This document shows positions 27,219 through 34,510 of a stretch of DNA of 64,000 bases, piece after piece. Location: NCBI GenBank assembly GCA_964242735.1, contig CAXTAK010000009.1, forward strand, positions 60,782-124,781, written 5' to 3'. The position numbers were made by a program, and so were the translations under genes. Position 1 is the first letter of the stretch. Each line of letters opens with the position of its first letter. The notes under the pieces are model-generated. The model searched no databases and was not told the origin of the DNA. It saw nothing but the letters and a program-made list of their open reading frames with translations. This DNA comes from CADCUY01 sp964242735. Lineage in GTDB: Bacteria; Actinomycetota; Actinomycetes; Actinomycetales; Quadrisphaeraceae.

Positions 27219-27292
27219 GCCCTCGTAGCCCAACCGGCAGAGGCAGGCGCCTTAAAAGCGCTGCAGTGCGGGTTCGAGTCCCGCCGGGGGCG
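27219..27292 (+). tRNA. tRNA with UAA anticodon but short variable arm (Leu by codon, isotype uncertain)
   Basis: A full cloverleaf can be drawn. The acceptor stem pairs 27219-27225 with 27285-27291, including one T-G pair. The D stem is GCC/GGC with GG in the loop. The anticodon stem is 27246-27250 with 27258-27262 and the loop is CTTAAAA, anticodon TAA at 27253-27255. The variable loop is only 5 nt (27263-27267). The T arm is GCGGG-TTCGAGT-CCCGC. Position 73 is G and CCA is not encoded. UAA decodes UUA (Leu), but bacterial tRNA-Leu normally has a long variable arm and A73, so the identity is unclear. Confidence 0.8.
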
Positions 27293-27348
27293 CTGGTCCG
27301 TCTGCGGGGACCGGCGGGGGTGCTGCACGCGATCCTTTACCCAACCAT

Positions 27349-27354
27349 TACTCT
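27349..27354 (+). promoter_or_regulatory. -10 box TACTCT, leaderless start of the Bax-inhibitor-like gene
   Basis: TACTCT ends 6 nt before the ATG at 27361, inside an AT-richer stretch (27334-27354) between the tRNA and the gene. Confidence 0.6.
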
Positions 27355-27360
27355 TGTCCC

Positions 27361-28194
27361 ATGCGCAGCCACAACCCCGTCCTCAGCAGCTCGGAGGCCT
27401 TCAAGGGCGGTGGGTACGCCGGCTTCGGCGCCTCCCCCGGCGCCCCGACGTCCTCCCGCCAGCCCGCCCCGTACCAGCAGGGCCCCTCGTCACCGGGTCC
27501 GTCGCTGGAGGACCTCTACGCCTCGCCGTCGGCCGGTCCGGTCCAGACCGGGCGGATGACCTACGACGACGTCGTGGTCCGCACCGGCGGGCTGCTCGCG
27601 CTCGTCGTCGCGGGCGCGGCGCTGGCCTGGTTCGTCCTGCCGATCGCCCTGGCCCTGCCGTTCGCGCTCGTCGGTCTCGTCCTGGGGCTCGTGAACTCCT
27701 TCAAGCGCGAGCCCTCCCCGGCGCTGATCCTCGCGTACGGCGCTACCCAGGGCATCTTCCTCGGCGCCGTGAGCCGCCTCTTCGAGGCCCAGACCAGCGG
27801 CATCGTCTTCCAGGCCGTCCTCGCGACCCTGGCGACCTTCGCGGTCATGCTCGGCCTGTACAAGAGCGAGGTCATCCGCGCGACGGCCAAGTTCAAGAAG
27901 ATCATGCTCGGGGCGATCCTCGGCTACATGGTCTTCTCGCTGATCAACCTCGTCCTCGTCCTCACCGGCGTGGCCGACCTGCGCGGCGGGGCCCTGGGCC
28001 TGCTCATCGGCGCCGTCGGTGCGGTGCTCGCGGCGCTGTCCCTGGTGCTCGACTTCGACTTCATCCAGCGCGGTGTCGAGGCCGGCATCCCCACCCGCTA
28101 CGCGTGGACCGCGGCCTTCGGCCTGGTCGTCACGCTGATCTGGCTCTACATCGAGTTCCTGCGCATCCTGTCGATCCTGCGCGGCGAGGACTGA
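27361..28194 (+). CDS. Bax inhibitor-1/YccA-like membrane protein
   Basis: A 277-aa protein with a 65-residue hydrophilic Pro/Ser/Gly-rich N-terminus (MRSHNPVLSSSEAFKGGGYAGFG is conserved in actinobacterial members) and seven hydrophobic helices. Family features are GRMTYDDVVVRTGGLLAL before helix 1, LGLVNSFKREPSPALILAYGATQGIFLGAVSRLFE, LYKSEVIRATAKFKKIMLGAILGYM, the acidic LVLDFDFIQRGVEAGIP motif, and the last helix LIWLYIEFLRILSILRG. The superfamily is linked to pH-sensitive calcium leak, but the role in actinobacteria is not established. The start is leaderless (TACTCT at 27349). A small unknown gene follows. Confidence 0.87.
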   Translation: MRSHNPVLSSSEAFKGGGYAGFGASPGAPTSSRQPAPYQQGPSSPGPSLEDLYASPSAGPVQTGRMTYDDVVVRTGGLLALVVAGAALAWFVLPIALALPFALVGLVLGLVNSFKREPSPALILAYGATQGIFLGAVSRLFEAQTSGIVFQAVLATLATFAVMLGLYKSEVIRATAKFKKIMLGAILGYMVFSLINLVLVLTGVADLRGGALGLLIGAVGAVLAALSLVLDFDFIQRGVEAGIPTRYAWTAAFGLVVTLIWLYIEFLRILSILRGED

Positions 28195-28232
28195 TCTCAC
28201 CGCAGGTCCCGGACGCCGTCGGGCGGGCCGAG

Positions 28233-28541
28233 GTGGAGCTCGGTCGGGTGACCACCCGGCTGGCCGCCCTCGGTGCCGCCCGACTGGCGCGTCCGGGCTC
28301 GAGCGGCACCCCGGTCGAGCTGGTGCGCCCGCTCCTGCAGCACCTCGCCGACGTCGCCGCCCGCGCGGAGGGCCGGGTGCCCGCCGCGGTGCCCGCCCTG
28401 GCCCCTCACGCCCTCGGTCACCAGCTGGCGGTGCTCGCCTCCGACGTGCTGGACCTCACCGGCCCGGACGGCCCGCTGGAGGCGGACGCCGCGGACGACG
28501 TCGCTGACCGCCTCGAGGCCCTGCGCCGCTCGCTGCCGTGA
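28233..28541 (+). CDS. Hypothetical protein, about 102 aa
   Basis: No family was recognised. The protein is Ala/Leu/Arg-rich and probably all-helical (VELGRVTTRLAALGAARLARPG..., then ELVRPLLQHLADVAARAEG and GHQLAVLASDVLDLT), ending ADRLEALRRSLP. The frame is open from upstream, but coding quality begins soon after the Bax-inhibitor-like stop at 28194. GTG codons at 28233 and 28248 are the candidate starts, and an earlier non-standard start near 28200 is possible. The downstream position suggests cotranscription with the membrane protein. Codon use (G/C at third positions) is like its neighbours, which supports a real gene. Confidence 0.5.
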   Translation: MELGRVTTRLAALGAARLARPGSSGTPVELVRPLLQHLADVAARAEGRVPAAVPALAPHALGHQLAVLASDVLDLTGPDGPLEADAADDVADRLEALRRSLP

Positions 28542-28633
28542 TCCTCGCTGCCCTGACCCCTCGCACCGGCGCCGATGACGGCGGACCGCCCTGCCCCACC
28601 GCAGTGGAGGCACGGCGGTGGGACCATGGCGGC

Positions 28634-30022
28634 ATGGAGTACGTGGACAACGTCGTGGACCTCATCGGCGGCACACCCCTGGTGCGCCTGCACGCGGTGA
28701 CCGCCGGCATCGAGGCGACGGTGCTCGCCAAGGTGGAGTACCTCAACCCCGGCGGGTCGGTGAAGGACCGGATCGCCGAGCGCATGGTCGACGAGGCCGA
28801 GGCCTCCGGGGCGCTGCTCCCCGGGGGGACCATCGTCGAGCCGACGTCGGGCAACACCGGGGTCGGTCTCGCCCTGCTGGCGCAGCAGCGCGGGTACACG
28901 TGCGTGTTCGTCTGCCCCGACAAGGTCGCGCAGGACAAGCGCGACGTGCTCACCGCCTACGGCGCCCGCGTCGTCATCACCCCCACCGCGGTGCCCCCGG
29001 ACCACCCGGAGTCCTACTACTCCGTCTCCGACCGCCTCGCCCGCGAGATCGACGGGGCCTGGAAGCCCGACCAGTACTCCAACCCCGCCGGCCCGGCGAG
29101 CCACTACGCCAGCACCGGGCCGGAGATCTGGAAGGACACCGACGGCCGCATCACCCACTTCGTGACCGGGGTGGGCACGGGGGGCACCATCACCGGTACC
29201 GGGCGCTACCTCAAGGACGCCTCCGCTGACCGCCCGGCCTCCGCCGGGGGACCCGTGCGCGTCGTCGGCGTCGACCCCGAGGGCTCGGTGTACTCGGGGG
29301 GCTCCGGGCGGCCCTACCTCGTTGAGGGCGTCGGCGAGGACTTCTGGCCCAGCGCCTACGACCCCGCGGTGCCCGACGAGATCGTCGCGGTCTCCGACGC
29401 GCAGGCCTTCGCCATGACGCGGCGCCTGGCGCGCGAGGAGGGGCTGCTCGTCGGCGGCTCCTGCGGGATGGCGGTGGTCGGCGCCCTCGAGGTCGCCCGC
29501 CGGGCCGGTCCCGACGACGTCGTGGTGGTGCTCCTGCCGGACAGCGGCCGCGGGTACCTCTCGAAGATCTTCAACGACGGGTGGATGCGGTCCTACGGGT
29601 TCCTGCCCGCGCGCGCCGGTGAGGAGGGGCGCACGGCCGGTGACGTGCTGGCCGGTGCGCCCGCCGCTGGGCTGGTGCACGTCCTTCCCACCGCCAGCGT
29701 GCGCGAGGCCGTCGCGACCATGGCCGAGCACGGGGTCGCGCACCTGGTCGTGACCACCGCGGAGCCTCCGGTGATGCCGAGCGAGGTGAAGGGCTCGGTC
29801 ACCGAGCAGGGCCTGCTCGACGTGGTGCTCACCGACGCCGCGCACCTGGACGACCCCGTCTCGGCGCACCTCCACCCGCCCCTGCCGCTGGTCGGGGTGG
29901 GGGAGGGCCTGGTGGAGCTGCGGGCGCAGCTCGACGCGCGCGGCGCGGTGCTGGTGGCGGCCGACGGTCGGCCCGCGGGCGTCCTCACGCACGCCGACCT
30001 CCTCCGCCACCTCGCCGGCTGA
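28634..30022 (+). CDS. cbs: Cystathionine beta-synthase (PLP domain plus CBS pair)
   Basis: A 462-aa enzyme condensing homocysteine with serine to cystathionine in reverse transsulfuration. The fold type II PLP domain has LIGGTPLVRL, LNPGGSVKDRIAERM with the PLP lysine at residue 44, PTSGNTGVGLALLAQQRGY and GVGTGGTITGTGRYLK (phosphate-binding loop). The C-terminal 130 residues form two CBS-type repeats (VLPTASVREAVATMAEHGVAHLVVT and LPLVGVGEGLVELRAQLDARGAVLVAADGRPAGVLTHADLL), the regulatory module. Length and order match mycobacterial Rv1077. The ATG at 28634 follows GACCAT by 6 nt. With metB at 33300 it makes the transsulfuration pair. Confidence 0.9.
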   Translation: MEYVDNVVDLIGGTPLVRLHAVTAGIEATVLAKVEYLNPGGSVKDRIAERMVDEAEASGALLPGGTIVEPTSGNTGVGLALLAQQRGYTCVFVCPDKVAQDKRDVLTAYGARVVITPTAVPPDHPESYYSVSDRLAREIDGAWKPDQYSNPAGPASHYASTGPEIWKDTDGRITHFVTGVGTGGTITGTGRYLKDASADRPASAGGPVRVVGVDPEGSVYSGGSGRPYLVEGVGEDFWPSAYDPAVPDEIVAVSDAQAFAMTRRLAREEGLLVGGSCGMAVVGALEVARRAGPDDVVVVLLPDSGRGYLSKIFNDGWMRSYGFLPARAGEEGRTAGDVLAGAPAAGLVHVLPTASVREAVATMAEHGVAHLVVTTAEPPVMPSEVKGSVTEQGLLDVVLTDAAHLDDPVSAHLHPPLPLVGVGEGLVELRAQLDARGAVLVAADGRPAGVLTHADLLRHLAG

Positions 30023-30037
30023 GGCCGGAGGGCCGCG

Positions 30038-30631
30038 TCAGCCGGCCTCGCCCGGCCGACCCGACCCGTTCCCCTGGCCCGACCCGCTCGCCTGGCCCGG
30101 CCCCCTCGCCTGGCCGTCCTGCCCCTCGGCCTGCCCACCCCGGCCGGCCCGCTCGCCCTCGTCGGGTTCGCGCTCCTTCAGGCGCAGCAGCCACGCGGTG
30201 CCCCCGAGGAGCAGCACGAGCACCCCGAGCACCGCGATCTCGGTGAGGTGGTCGGTGAACAGCTCGCGGTCGGTGCCCGCCTCGTCCGCCGCCCGCACCG
30301 ACAGGACCACGATCTCCTTGATCGAGGCGATGATGCCCACCAGCAGGAACGGCTCGGCGACCAGCTCGCGCTTCGTCAGCGTCCGCTTCACCGCGAAGAG
30401 CAGCTCCACGACGATGAACACCAGCAGCAGGGCGTCGAGCGCCTCCAGCGCCGCCTCCTGCACGCCGAGCTCCCTGACGTCGAACAGGGTCAGGACGGAG
30501 CTGCCGAGGACGAGCACCGCGAGGACGACGAGCAGCGCCGCGATCGCCACGTAGATCACGTCCTCGGCGATGGTGAGCACCAGCGCCCCCACGCGCGCGT
30601 ACCCGGGTCGTTCCTCGTGCTCGGCTGCCAC
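30038..30631 (-). CDS. PsiE-family membrane protein
   Basis: A 197-aa protein with four hydrophobic helices in the first 150 residues (VIYVAIAALLVVLAVLVLG, ALDALLLVFIVVELLFAV, PFLLVGIIASIKEIVVLSV and EIAVLGVLVLLLGGTAWLL), matching phosphate-starvation-inducible E (PsiE, DUF/PF06146-like). LFAVKRTLTKRELVAEPFLLVGIIA is the most typical stretch. The C-terminal 50 residues are a hydrophilic Gly/Gln/Arg/Pro repeat region (GQAEGQDGQARGPGQASG...). No biochemical role is established for the family. The GTG start at 30631 is preceded by CAGGAT with a 6-nt spacer on the minus strand. It lies tail to tail with cbs, 15 bp apart. Confidence 0.75.
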   Translation of the reverse strand: MAAEHEERPGYARVGALVLTIAEDVIYVAIAALLVVLAVLVLGSSVLTLFDVRELGVQEAALEALDALLLVFIVVELLFAVKRTLTKRELVAEPFLLVGIIASIKEIVVLSVRAADEAGTDRELFTDHLTEIAVLGVLVLLLGGTAWLLRLKEREPDEGERAGRGGQAEGQDGQARGPGQASGSGQGNGSGRPGEAG

Positions 30632-30683
30632 GCCGCGATCCTGTCAGCACGCGGCGCTGCGGCCGTGGCAGCGCTGCCGGCGC

Positions 30684-32162
30684 TCAGCCCAGCAGCGCGC
30701 CCTCGCGGGGTGCCCGACGTCCGACCCCGCCGCTGCCCGCGGCGTCCTGGGCGGCGGCGAGCAGCTCCACCGCCCGTTCCAGCACCGGCACGGGGTGGGT
30801 GAAGGGCACGCGCAACCGGTCGTCGAAGGCGTGCCCGGTGCCGAAGCGCGACCCCGTGGCGATGCGCAGGCCCAGCGGCTCCGCGGCGTCGGCCAGCAGG
30901 GAGCTGGAGGTGCCCGCCGGGAGCTGGCACCACAGGGACTGCCCGCCGCCCGGGACGGGCACCTCCCAGTCCGGGAGGGCGCGCCCCAGCGCCGCGACGA
31001 CGGCGTCGCGCTGCACCCGCAGCTGCGCGCGGCGGGCCGGCAGGCCGGCGTCCAGGCCGTCGAGGAGCACGCAGACGGCGAGCTGGTCGAGGATCGAGAC
31101 CGACCCGTGGTCGCGCGACATCGCCGACGCCACCCGGTCGAGGAACGGCTGCTCACCGCGCAGCCACCCGATGCGCACCCCCGCCCACACGGACTTGCCG
31201 AGCGAGCCGACGCTGACCACAGCCCCCGGCCGGCCGAACGCGGCCAGCGGCGGCAGCGGGGCCTCGCCGTCCAGGCCCAGGTCCACGAGGGTCTCGTCGG
31301 CGAGGATGGTCACGTCCTGCTGCTGCAGGCTGACCACCAGGTGCTGGCGGTCGCCCTCGGTCAGCCGCGCCCCGGAGGGGTTGGACCACTCCGGGACGAG
31401 GTAGGCGGCGCGCGCGGCGGTCTGGCGCGCCGCCCGGTGGACGGCGCTGACGAAGGCGCTGGTGCGGGCGGGGTCCAGGGGCACGGGCACCGGCCGGGCG
31501 CCGATCATGGCGAGCACGTCGAGGGCGTTGGGCCACACCGGGTGCTCGACCAGCACGCGGTCACCGGGGTCGGTCATCGCGCGGAGGGCCGCGGTGATCC
31601 CCCCGGAGGCACCGACGGTGACGATGACCTGCTCGACCCGGGTGGGCAGCCCGCGGGTGGTGTAGCGAGCGGCGATGCGCTCGCGGAGCTCGGGCAGGCC
31701 CTGGGGGGCGTACCCGTGGCCGGGCAGGTGGTGGGGGAGCGCGGTCAGCGCACGAGCGTAGGCCTCGGCGACCTCGGGGGGCCCGGGGGGCGCGGCGAAG
31801 GTGAGGTCGAGCAGTCCCTCGCGGGCGGTGCCGGGCACCCACGCCGCGACGACTCCCCCGGCGTCGGGGGTGCGGGTCCAGGTGCCCGAGCCCTGGTGGG
31901 CGCCCGCCCAGCCCTGCTCGCGCAACCGGCGGTACGCGGTGGTGACCGTGACCCGGCTGAGGCCGAGCGCGAGGGCCAGCTCGCGCTCCGCTGGCAGGCG
32001 GGCGCCGACGGGGAGCCGGCCGTCGGAGACCAGGGACCGGATGCCGGCCGCCACCGAGGCGTTGAGGGGGGCGTGGAGGGTGTCGCGGCCGATCAGGTGC
32101 GCGAGCCGGTCGGCGGACACGCCGCCCCGTCCGGGCAGTGGGCGGTCATCCGGGGGCGTCAC
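30684..32162 (-). CDS. MocR-family regulator (GntR HTH fused to aminotransferase-like domain)
   Basis: A 492-aa protein. Residues 30-95 are a GntR-type winged helix (SLVSDGRLPVGARLPAERELALALGLSRVTVTTAYRRLREQGW). The rest is a fold type I aminotransferase-like domain with GYAPQGLPELRERIAARY, VIVTVGASGGITAALRAM, PEWSNPSGARLTEGDR and SVGSLGKSVWAGVRIGWL, where the Lys is the PLP lysine. MocR proteins sense PLP or an amino compound and usually control a divergent gene. Here that gene is the 55-aa membrane protein at 32224, with an inverted repeat (32181-32203) between them. The GTG start lies 6 nt after GACAGT on the minus strand, a possible leaderless promoter. Confidence 0.88.
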   Translation of the reverse strand: MTPPDDRPLPGRGGVSADRLAHLIGRDTLHAPLNASVAAGIRSLVSDGRLPVGARLPAERELALALGLSRVTVTTAYRRLREQGWAGAHQGSGTWTRTPDAGGVVAAWVPGTAREGLLDLTFAAPPGPPEVAEAYARALTALPHHLPGHGYAPQGLPELRERIAARYTTRGLPTRVEQVIVTVGASGGITAALRAMTDPGDRVLVEHPVWPNALDVLAMIGARPVPVPLDPARTSAFVSAVHRAARQTAARAAYLVPEWSNPSGARLTEGDRQHLVVSLQQQDVTILADETLVDLGLDGEAPLPPLAAFGRPGAVVSVGSLGKSVWAGVRIGWLRGEQPFLDRVASAMSRDHGSVSILDQLAVCVLLDGLDAGLPARRAQLRVQRDAVVAALGRALPDWEVPVPGGGQSLWCQLPAGTSSSLLADAAEPLGLRIATGSRFGTGHAFDDRLRVPFTHPVPVLERAVELLAAAQDAAGSGGVGRRAPREGALLG

Positions 32163-32180
32163 CGGTCCACTGTCCCACGA

Positions 32181-32203
32181 TTGGCTCCATCACAACAGGC
32201 CAA
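32181..32203. promoter_or_regulatory. Inverted repeat TTGGC-N13-GCCAA, candidate MocR operator
   Basis: The arms TTGGC (32181-32185) and GCCAA (32199-32203) lie in the 61-bp space between the MocR gene and the divergent small gene. They overlap the likely promoters of both, as expected of an autoregulated GntR-type site. Only 5 bp per arm, so the call is tentative. Confidence 0.4.
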
Positions 32204-32223
32204 CCATGGTCGAGAATAGAGCC

Positions 32224-32391
32224 ATGCTCATCGCGGCCCTCGTCCTCGTCGTCCTCTGGCTCTCCCTCGTCACGCTCGTCCACGAGGTCCGCGACGACGG
32301 GTACGGCCACCGCTCCGCTCCCGCGTCCCTCCAGGACTGGAGCGGGCCCACCATGCCGTCCGCCCCGTACCGCGACCTCGTCGAGCGCTGA
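32224..32391 (+). CDS. Small single-pass membrane protein, 55 aa
   Basis: The N-terminus MLIAALVLVVLWLSLVTLVHEVRDDGYG is one membrane helix with a short charged continuation. The remaining 30 residues are soluble (LQDWSGPTMPSAPYRDLVER). The ATG at 32224 has GAGAAT 6 nt upstream (32212-32217), so it is probably leaderless. It is divergent from the MocR regulator and separated from msrA by a strong hairpin at 32483-32512. Family unknown. If MocR controls it, it may take part in the response to the MocR ligand, which is not known. Confidence 0.6.
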   Translation: MLIAALVLVVLWLSLVTLVHEVRDDGYGHRSAPASLQDWSGPTMPSAPYRDLVER

Positions 32392-32482
32392 TCACGCCCC
32401 CCGCCGCACCGGGGGTCCCAGCTGTTCCTCCAGGACGCCTGGGACGACGACGGGGATCCCCGGTGCCGTGAGGAACGACGCA

Positions 32483-32512
32483 GGGGGGCACCGGGTGATC
32501 CGGGTGCCCCCC
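32483..32512. terminator. Bidirectional stem-loop terminator between the small membrane gene and msrA
   Basis: A perfect 10-bp inverted repeat, GGGGGGCACC (32483-32492) and GGTGCCCCCC (32503-32512), with a 10-nt loop. It stands between two convergent genes. There is no T-run, as is common for actinobacterial terminators. Confidence 0.7.
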
Positions 32513-32540
32513 TCGGCGTCTGCGCTGCGGGTCGAGCAGC

Positions 32541-33209
32541 TCAGGCGCCGACCACGCCCACCGGGCACGTCACGCCGGTGCCGGCGAGACCGCAGTAGCC
32601 GTTCGGCACCTTGTGCAGGTACTGCTGGTGGTACCCCTCGGCCACGTAGAACGGCCCGGCGTCCGACGCCGGTCGCAACTCCGTCGCCACACCGCCCAGG
32701 CCCGCCGCGCGCAGCCGCGGCTCGAAGGCCGCGCGGGTGCGCTCGACCGCCTCGCCCTGCTCGGGCGTGGTCCAGTACACCGCCGAGCGGTACTCGGTGC
32801 CGAGGTCGTTGCCCTGCCGGTTGACCTGCGTGGGGTCGTGGGACTCCCAGAACACCTTCATCAGCTGCTCGGCGCTGATCCGGGCGGGGTCGTAGGCGAC
32901 CATCACCGTCTCGGTGTGCCCGGTCAGCGCGGTGCAGGTCTCCTCGTAGGTGGGGTTCGGGGTGTACCCGCCCATGTAGCCGGCCGCGGTGGTCACCACC
33001 CCGTCCAGCTGCCAGAACTCGCGCTCGGCGCCCCAGAAGCAGCCCATCGCCACGTGCAGCACCTGCGTGCCCTCGGCCCACGGCCCCTCCAGCGGGGTGC
33101 CCAGCACGGCGTGGCGCGACGGCACGGCGTAGGGGCGCTGATCGCGCCCGGGCAGGGCGTCGGCGGGCGAGACCATCGTGGTCTTGGTGCGGCTGCCGAA
33201 CAGGAACAC
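32541..33209 (-). CDS. msrA: Peptide methionine-S-sulfoxide reductase
   Basis: A 222-aa enzyme repairing oxidised methionine. The active-site motif MGCFWGAEREFW has its catalytic Cys near residue 57. VVTTAAGYMGGYTPNPTYEETCTALTGHTETV, FWESHDPTQVNRQGNDLGTEYRSAVYW and the C-terminal YHQQYLHKVPNGYCGLAGTG (resolving Cys) are standard MsrA blocks. The first 50 residues (FLFGSRTKTTMVSPADALPGRDQ) form the N-terminal extension seen in the longer MsrA class. The GTG at 33209 is preceded by GAGGAG. The gene converges with the small membrane gene across a strong hairpin and diverges from metB. Confidence 0.93.
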   Translation of the reverse strand: MFLFGSRTKTTMVSPADALPGRDQRPYAVPSRHAVLGTPLEGPWAEGTQVLHVAMGCFWGAEREFWQLDGVVTTAAGYMGGYTPNPTYEETCTALTGHTETVMVAYDPARISAEQLMKVFWESHDPTQVNRQGNDLGTEYRSAVYWTTPEQGEAVERTRAAFEPRLRAAGLGGVATELRPASDAGPFYVAEGYHQQYLHKVPNGYCGLAGTGVTCPVGVVGA

Positions 33210-33287
33210 GGGAACTCCTCGCGGTGGACGTCGTCACGGGGACTCCGGACGCAGCAGTCCAACACCGCGGCGCCCGCGCGCGTTCCT

Positions 33288-33293
33288 TACAGT
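33288..33293 (+). promoter_or_regulatory. -10 box TACAGT, leaderless start of metB
   Basis: TACAGT ends 6 nt before the GTG at 33300, with no ribosome site in between. Confidence 0.6.
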
Positions 33294-33299
33294 GGCCCG

Positions 33300-34466
33300 G
33301 TGAGCGAGAGCACCTGGTCGACCGCCGGCTTCTCCACCCGCGCCATCCACGCCGGCTCCGAGCCCGACCCCACCACCGGGGCGGTGATCCCCCCGATCCA
33401 CCTGGCCACCACCTACAAGCAGGACGGGATCGGCGGGCTGCGCGGGGGCTACGAGTACTCCCGCTCCGCCAACCCCACCCGCGACGCCCTCCAGATCGCG
33501 CTCGCCGCCGTCGAGCAGGGCACCCGCGCCTACGCCTTCGCCTCGGGCCTGGCCGCCGAGGACGTCCTGCTGCGCACCGTGATGCGCCCCGGGGACCACT
33601 TCGTCACCCCGGACGACGCCTACGGCGGCAGCCACCGCCTGTTCTCCCGCGTCGCCGCCCCGTGGGGCCTGGAGCAGTCCACCGCCGACCTGTCCGACGT
33701 CGACGCCGTGCGCGCCGCCATCCGCCCCGGGACCACGAAGCTGCTCTGGGTCGAGACCCCCACCAACCCGATGCTGCGCATCGCCGACATCGGCGCGCTG
33801 GCCGACCTCGCCCACGACGCCGGCGCGCTGCTCGTGGTCGACAACACCTTCGCGAGCCCCTACCTGCAGACGCCCCTGGTGCTGGGCGCCGATGTCGTCG
33901 TGCACTCCACGACGAAGTACGTCGGCGGTCACTCCGACGTGGTCGGCGGGGCGCTGGTGATCGGCGCCGACCCCGCGGGGGAGCTCGCGGAGTCCCTGGC
34001 GTTCCTGCACAACGCCGCGGGCGCCGTCGCCGGTCCCTTCGACGCCTGGCTGACCCTGCGGGGCCTGAAGACCCTCGCGGTGCGCATGGAGCGGCACTGC
34101 GACAACGCCGAGCGCGTCGTCGACCGCCTCACCCGCCACGCCGGCGTGACCTCGGTGATCTACCCGGGCCTTCCCGAGCACCCCGGACACCTGGTGGCCG
34201 GCAAGCAGATGCGGCGCCCCGGGGGCATGGTGTCCTTCCGCGTCGCCGACGCCGACGCCGCGGCGCGACTGGTCGAGCGGACGCGGGTCTTCACCCTCGC
34301 GGAGTCCCTCGGCGGCGTGGAGTCCCTCATCGAGGTGCCGGCGCGCATGACCCACGCCTCCGTCGCCGGTTCGGCCCTGGAGGTGCCGCCGGACCTGGTG
34401 CGCCTCTCGGTGGGCCTGGAGGACGCCGACGACCTGGTCGCCGACCTCGAGCACGCCCTGGGCTGA
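33300..34466 (+). CDS. metB: Cystathionine gamma-synthase / gamma-lyase
   Basis: A 388-aa Cys/Met-metabolism PLP enzyme. FSTRAIHAGSEPDPTTGAVIPPIHLATTY opens the domain; GGYEYSRSANPTRDALQ and FASGLAAEDVLL follow. VETPTNPMLRIADI and LLVVDNTFASPYLQTPL precede the PLP lysine in HSTTKYVGGHSDVVGG (Lys 206). The end GGVESLIEVPARMTHASV is the substrate-binding signature. Sequence does not separate gamma-synthase from gamma-lyase activity; the metB name follows its position near greA and cbs as in mycobacteria (Rv1079). It should work with cbs at 28634. The start is leaderless (TACAGT at 33288). Confidence 0.9.
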   Translation: MSESTWSTAGFSTRAIHAGSEPDPTTGAVIPPIHLATTYKQDGIGGLRGGYEYSRSANPTRDALQIALAAVEQGTRAYAFASGLAAEDVLLRTVMRPGDHFVTPDDAYGGSHRLFSRVAAPWGLEQSTADLSDVDAVRAAIRPGTTKLLWVETPTNPMLRIADIGALADLAHDAGALLVVDNTFASPYLQTPLVLGADVVVHSTTKYVGGHSDVVGGALVIGADPAGELAESLAFLHNAAGAVAGPFDAWLTLRGLKTLAVRMERHCDNAERVVDRLTRHAGVTSVIYPGLPEHPGHLVAGKQMRRPGGMVSFRVADADAAARLVERTRVFTLAESLGGVESLIEVPARMTHASVAGSALEVPPDLVRLSVGLEDADDLVADLEHALG

Positions 34467-34510
34467 GCGGCACTTCGCCGACGCGGTGATCGCTGCGCCA
34501 CACTGACCGC

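Noticed and set aside
27219..27292. Streptomyces-type bldA (tRNA-Leu UAA)
   Set aside because: The anticodon matches but the variable arm is only 5 nt and position 73 is G, so it is not the class II bldA tRNA.
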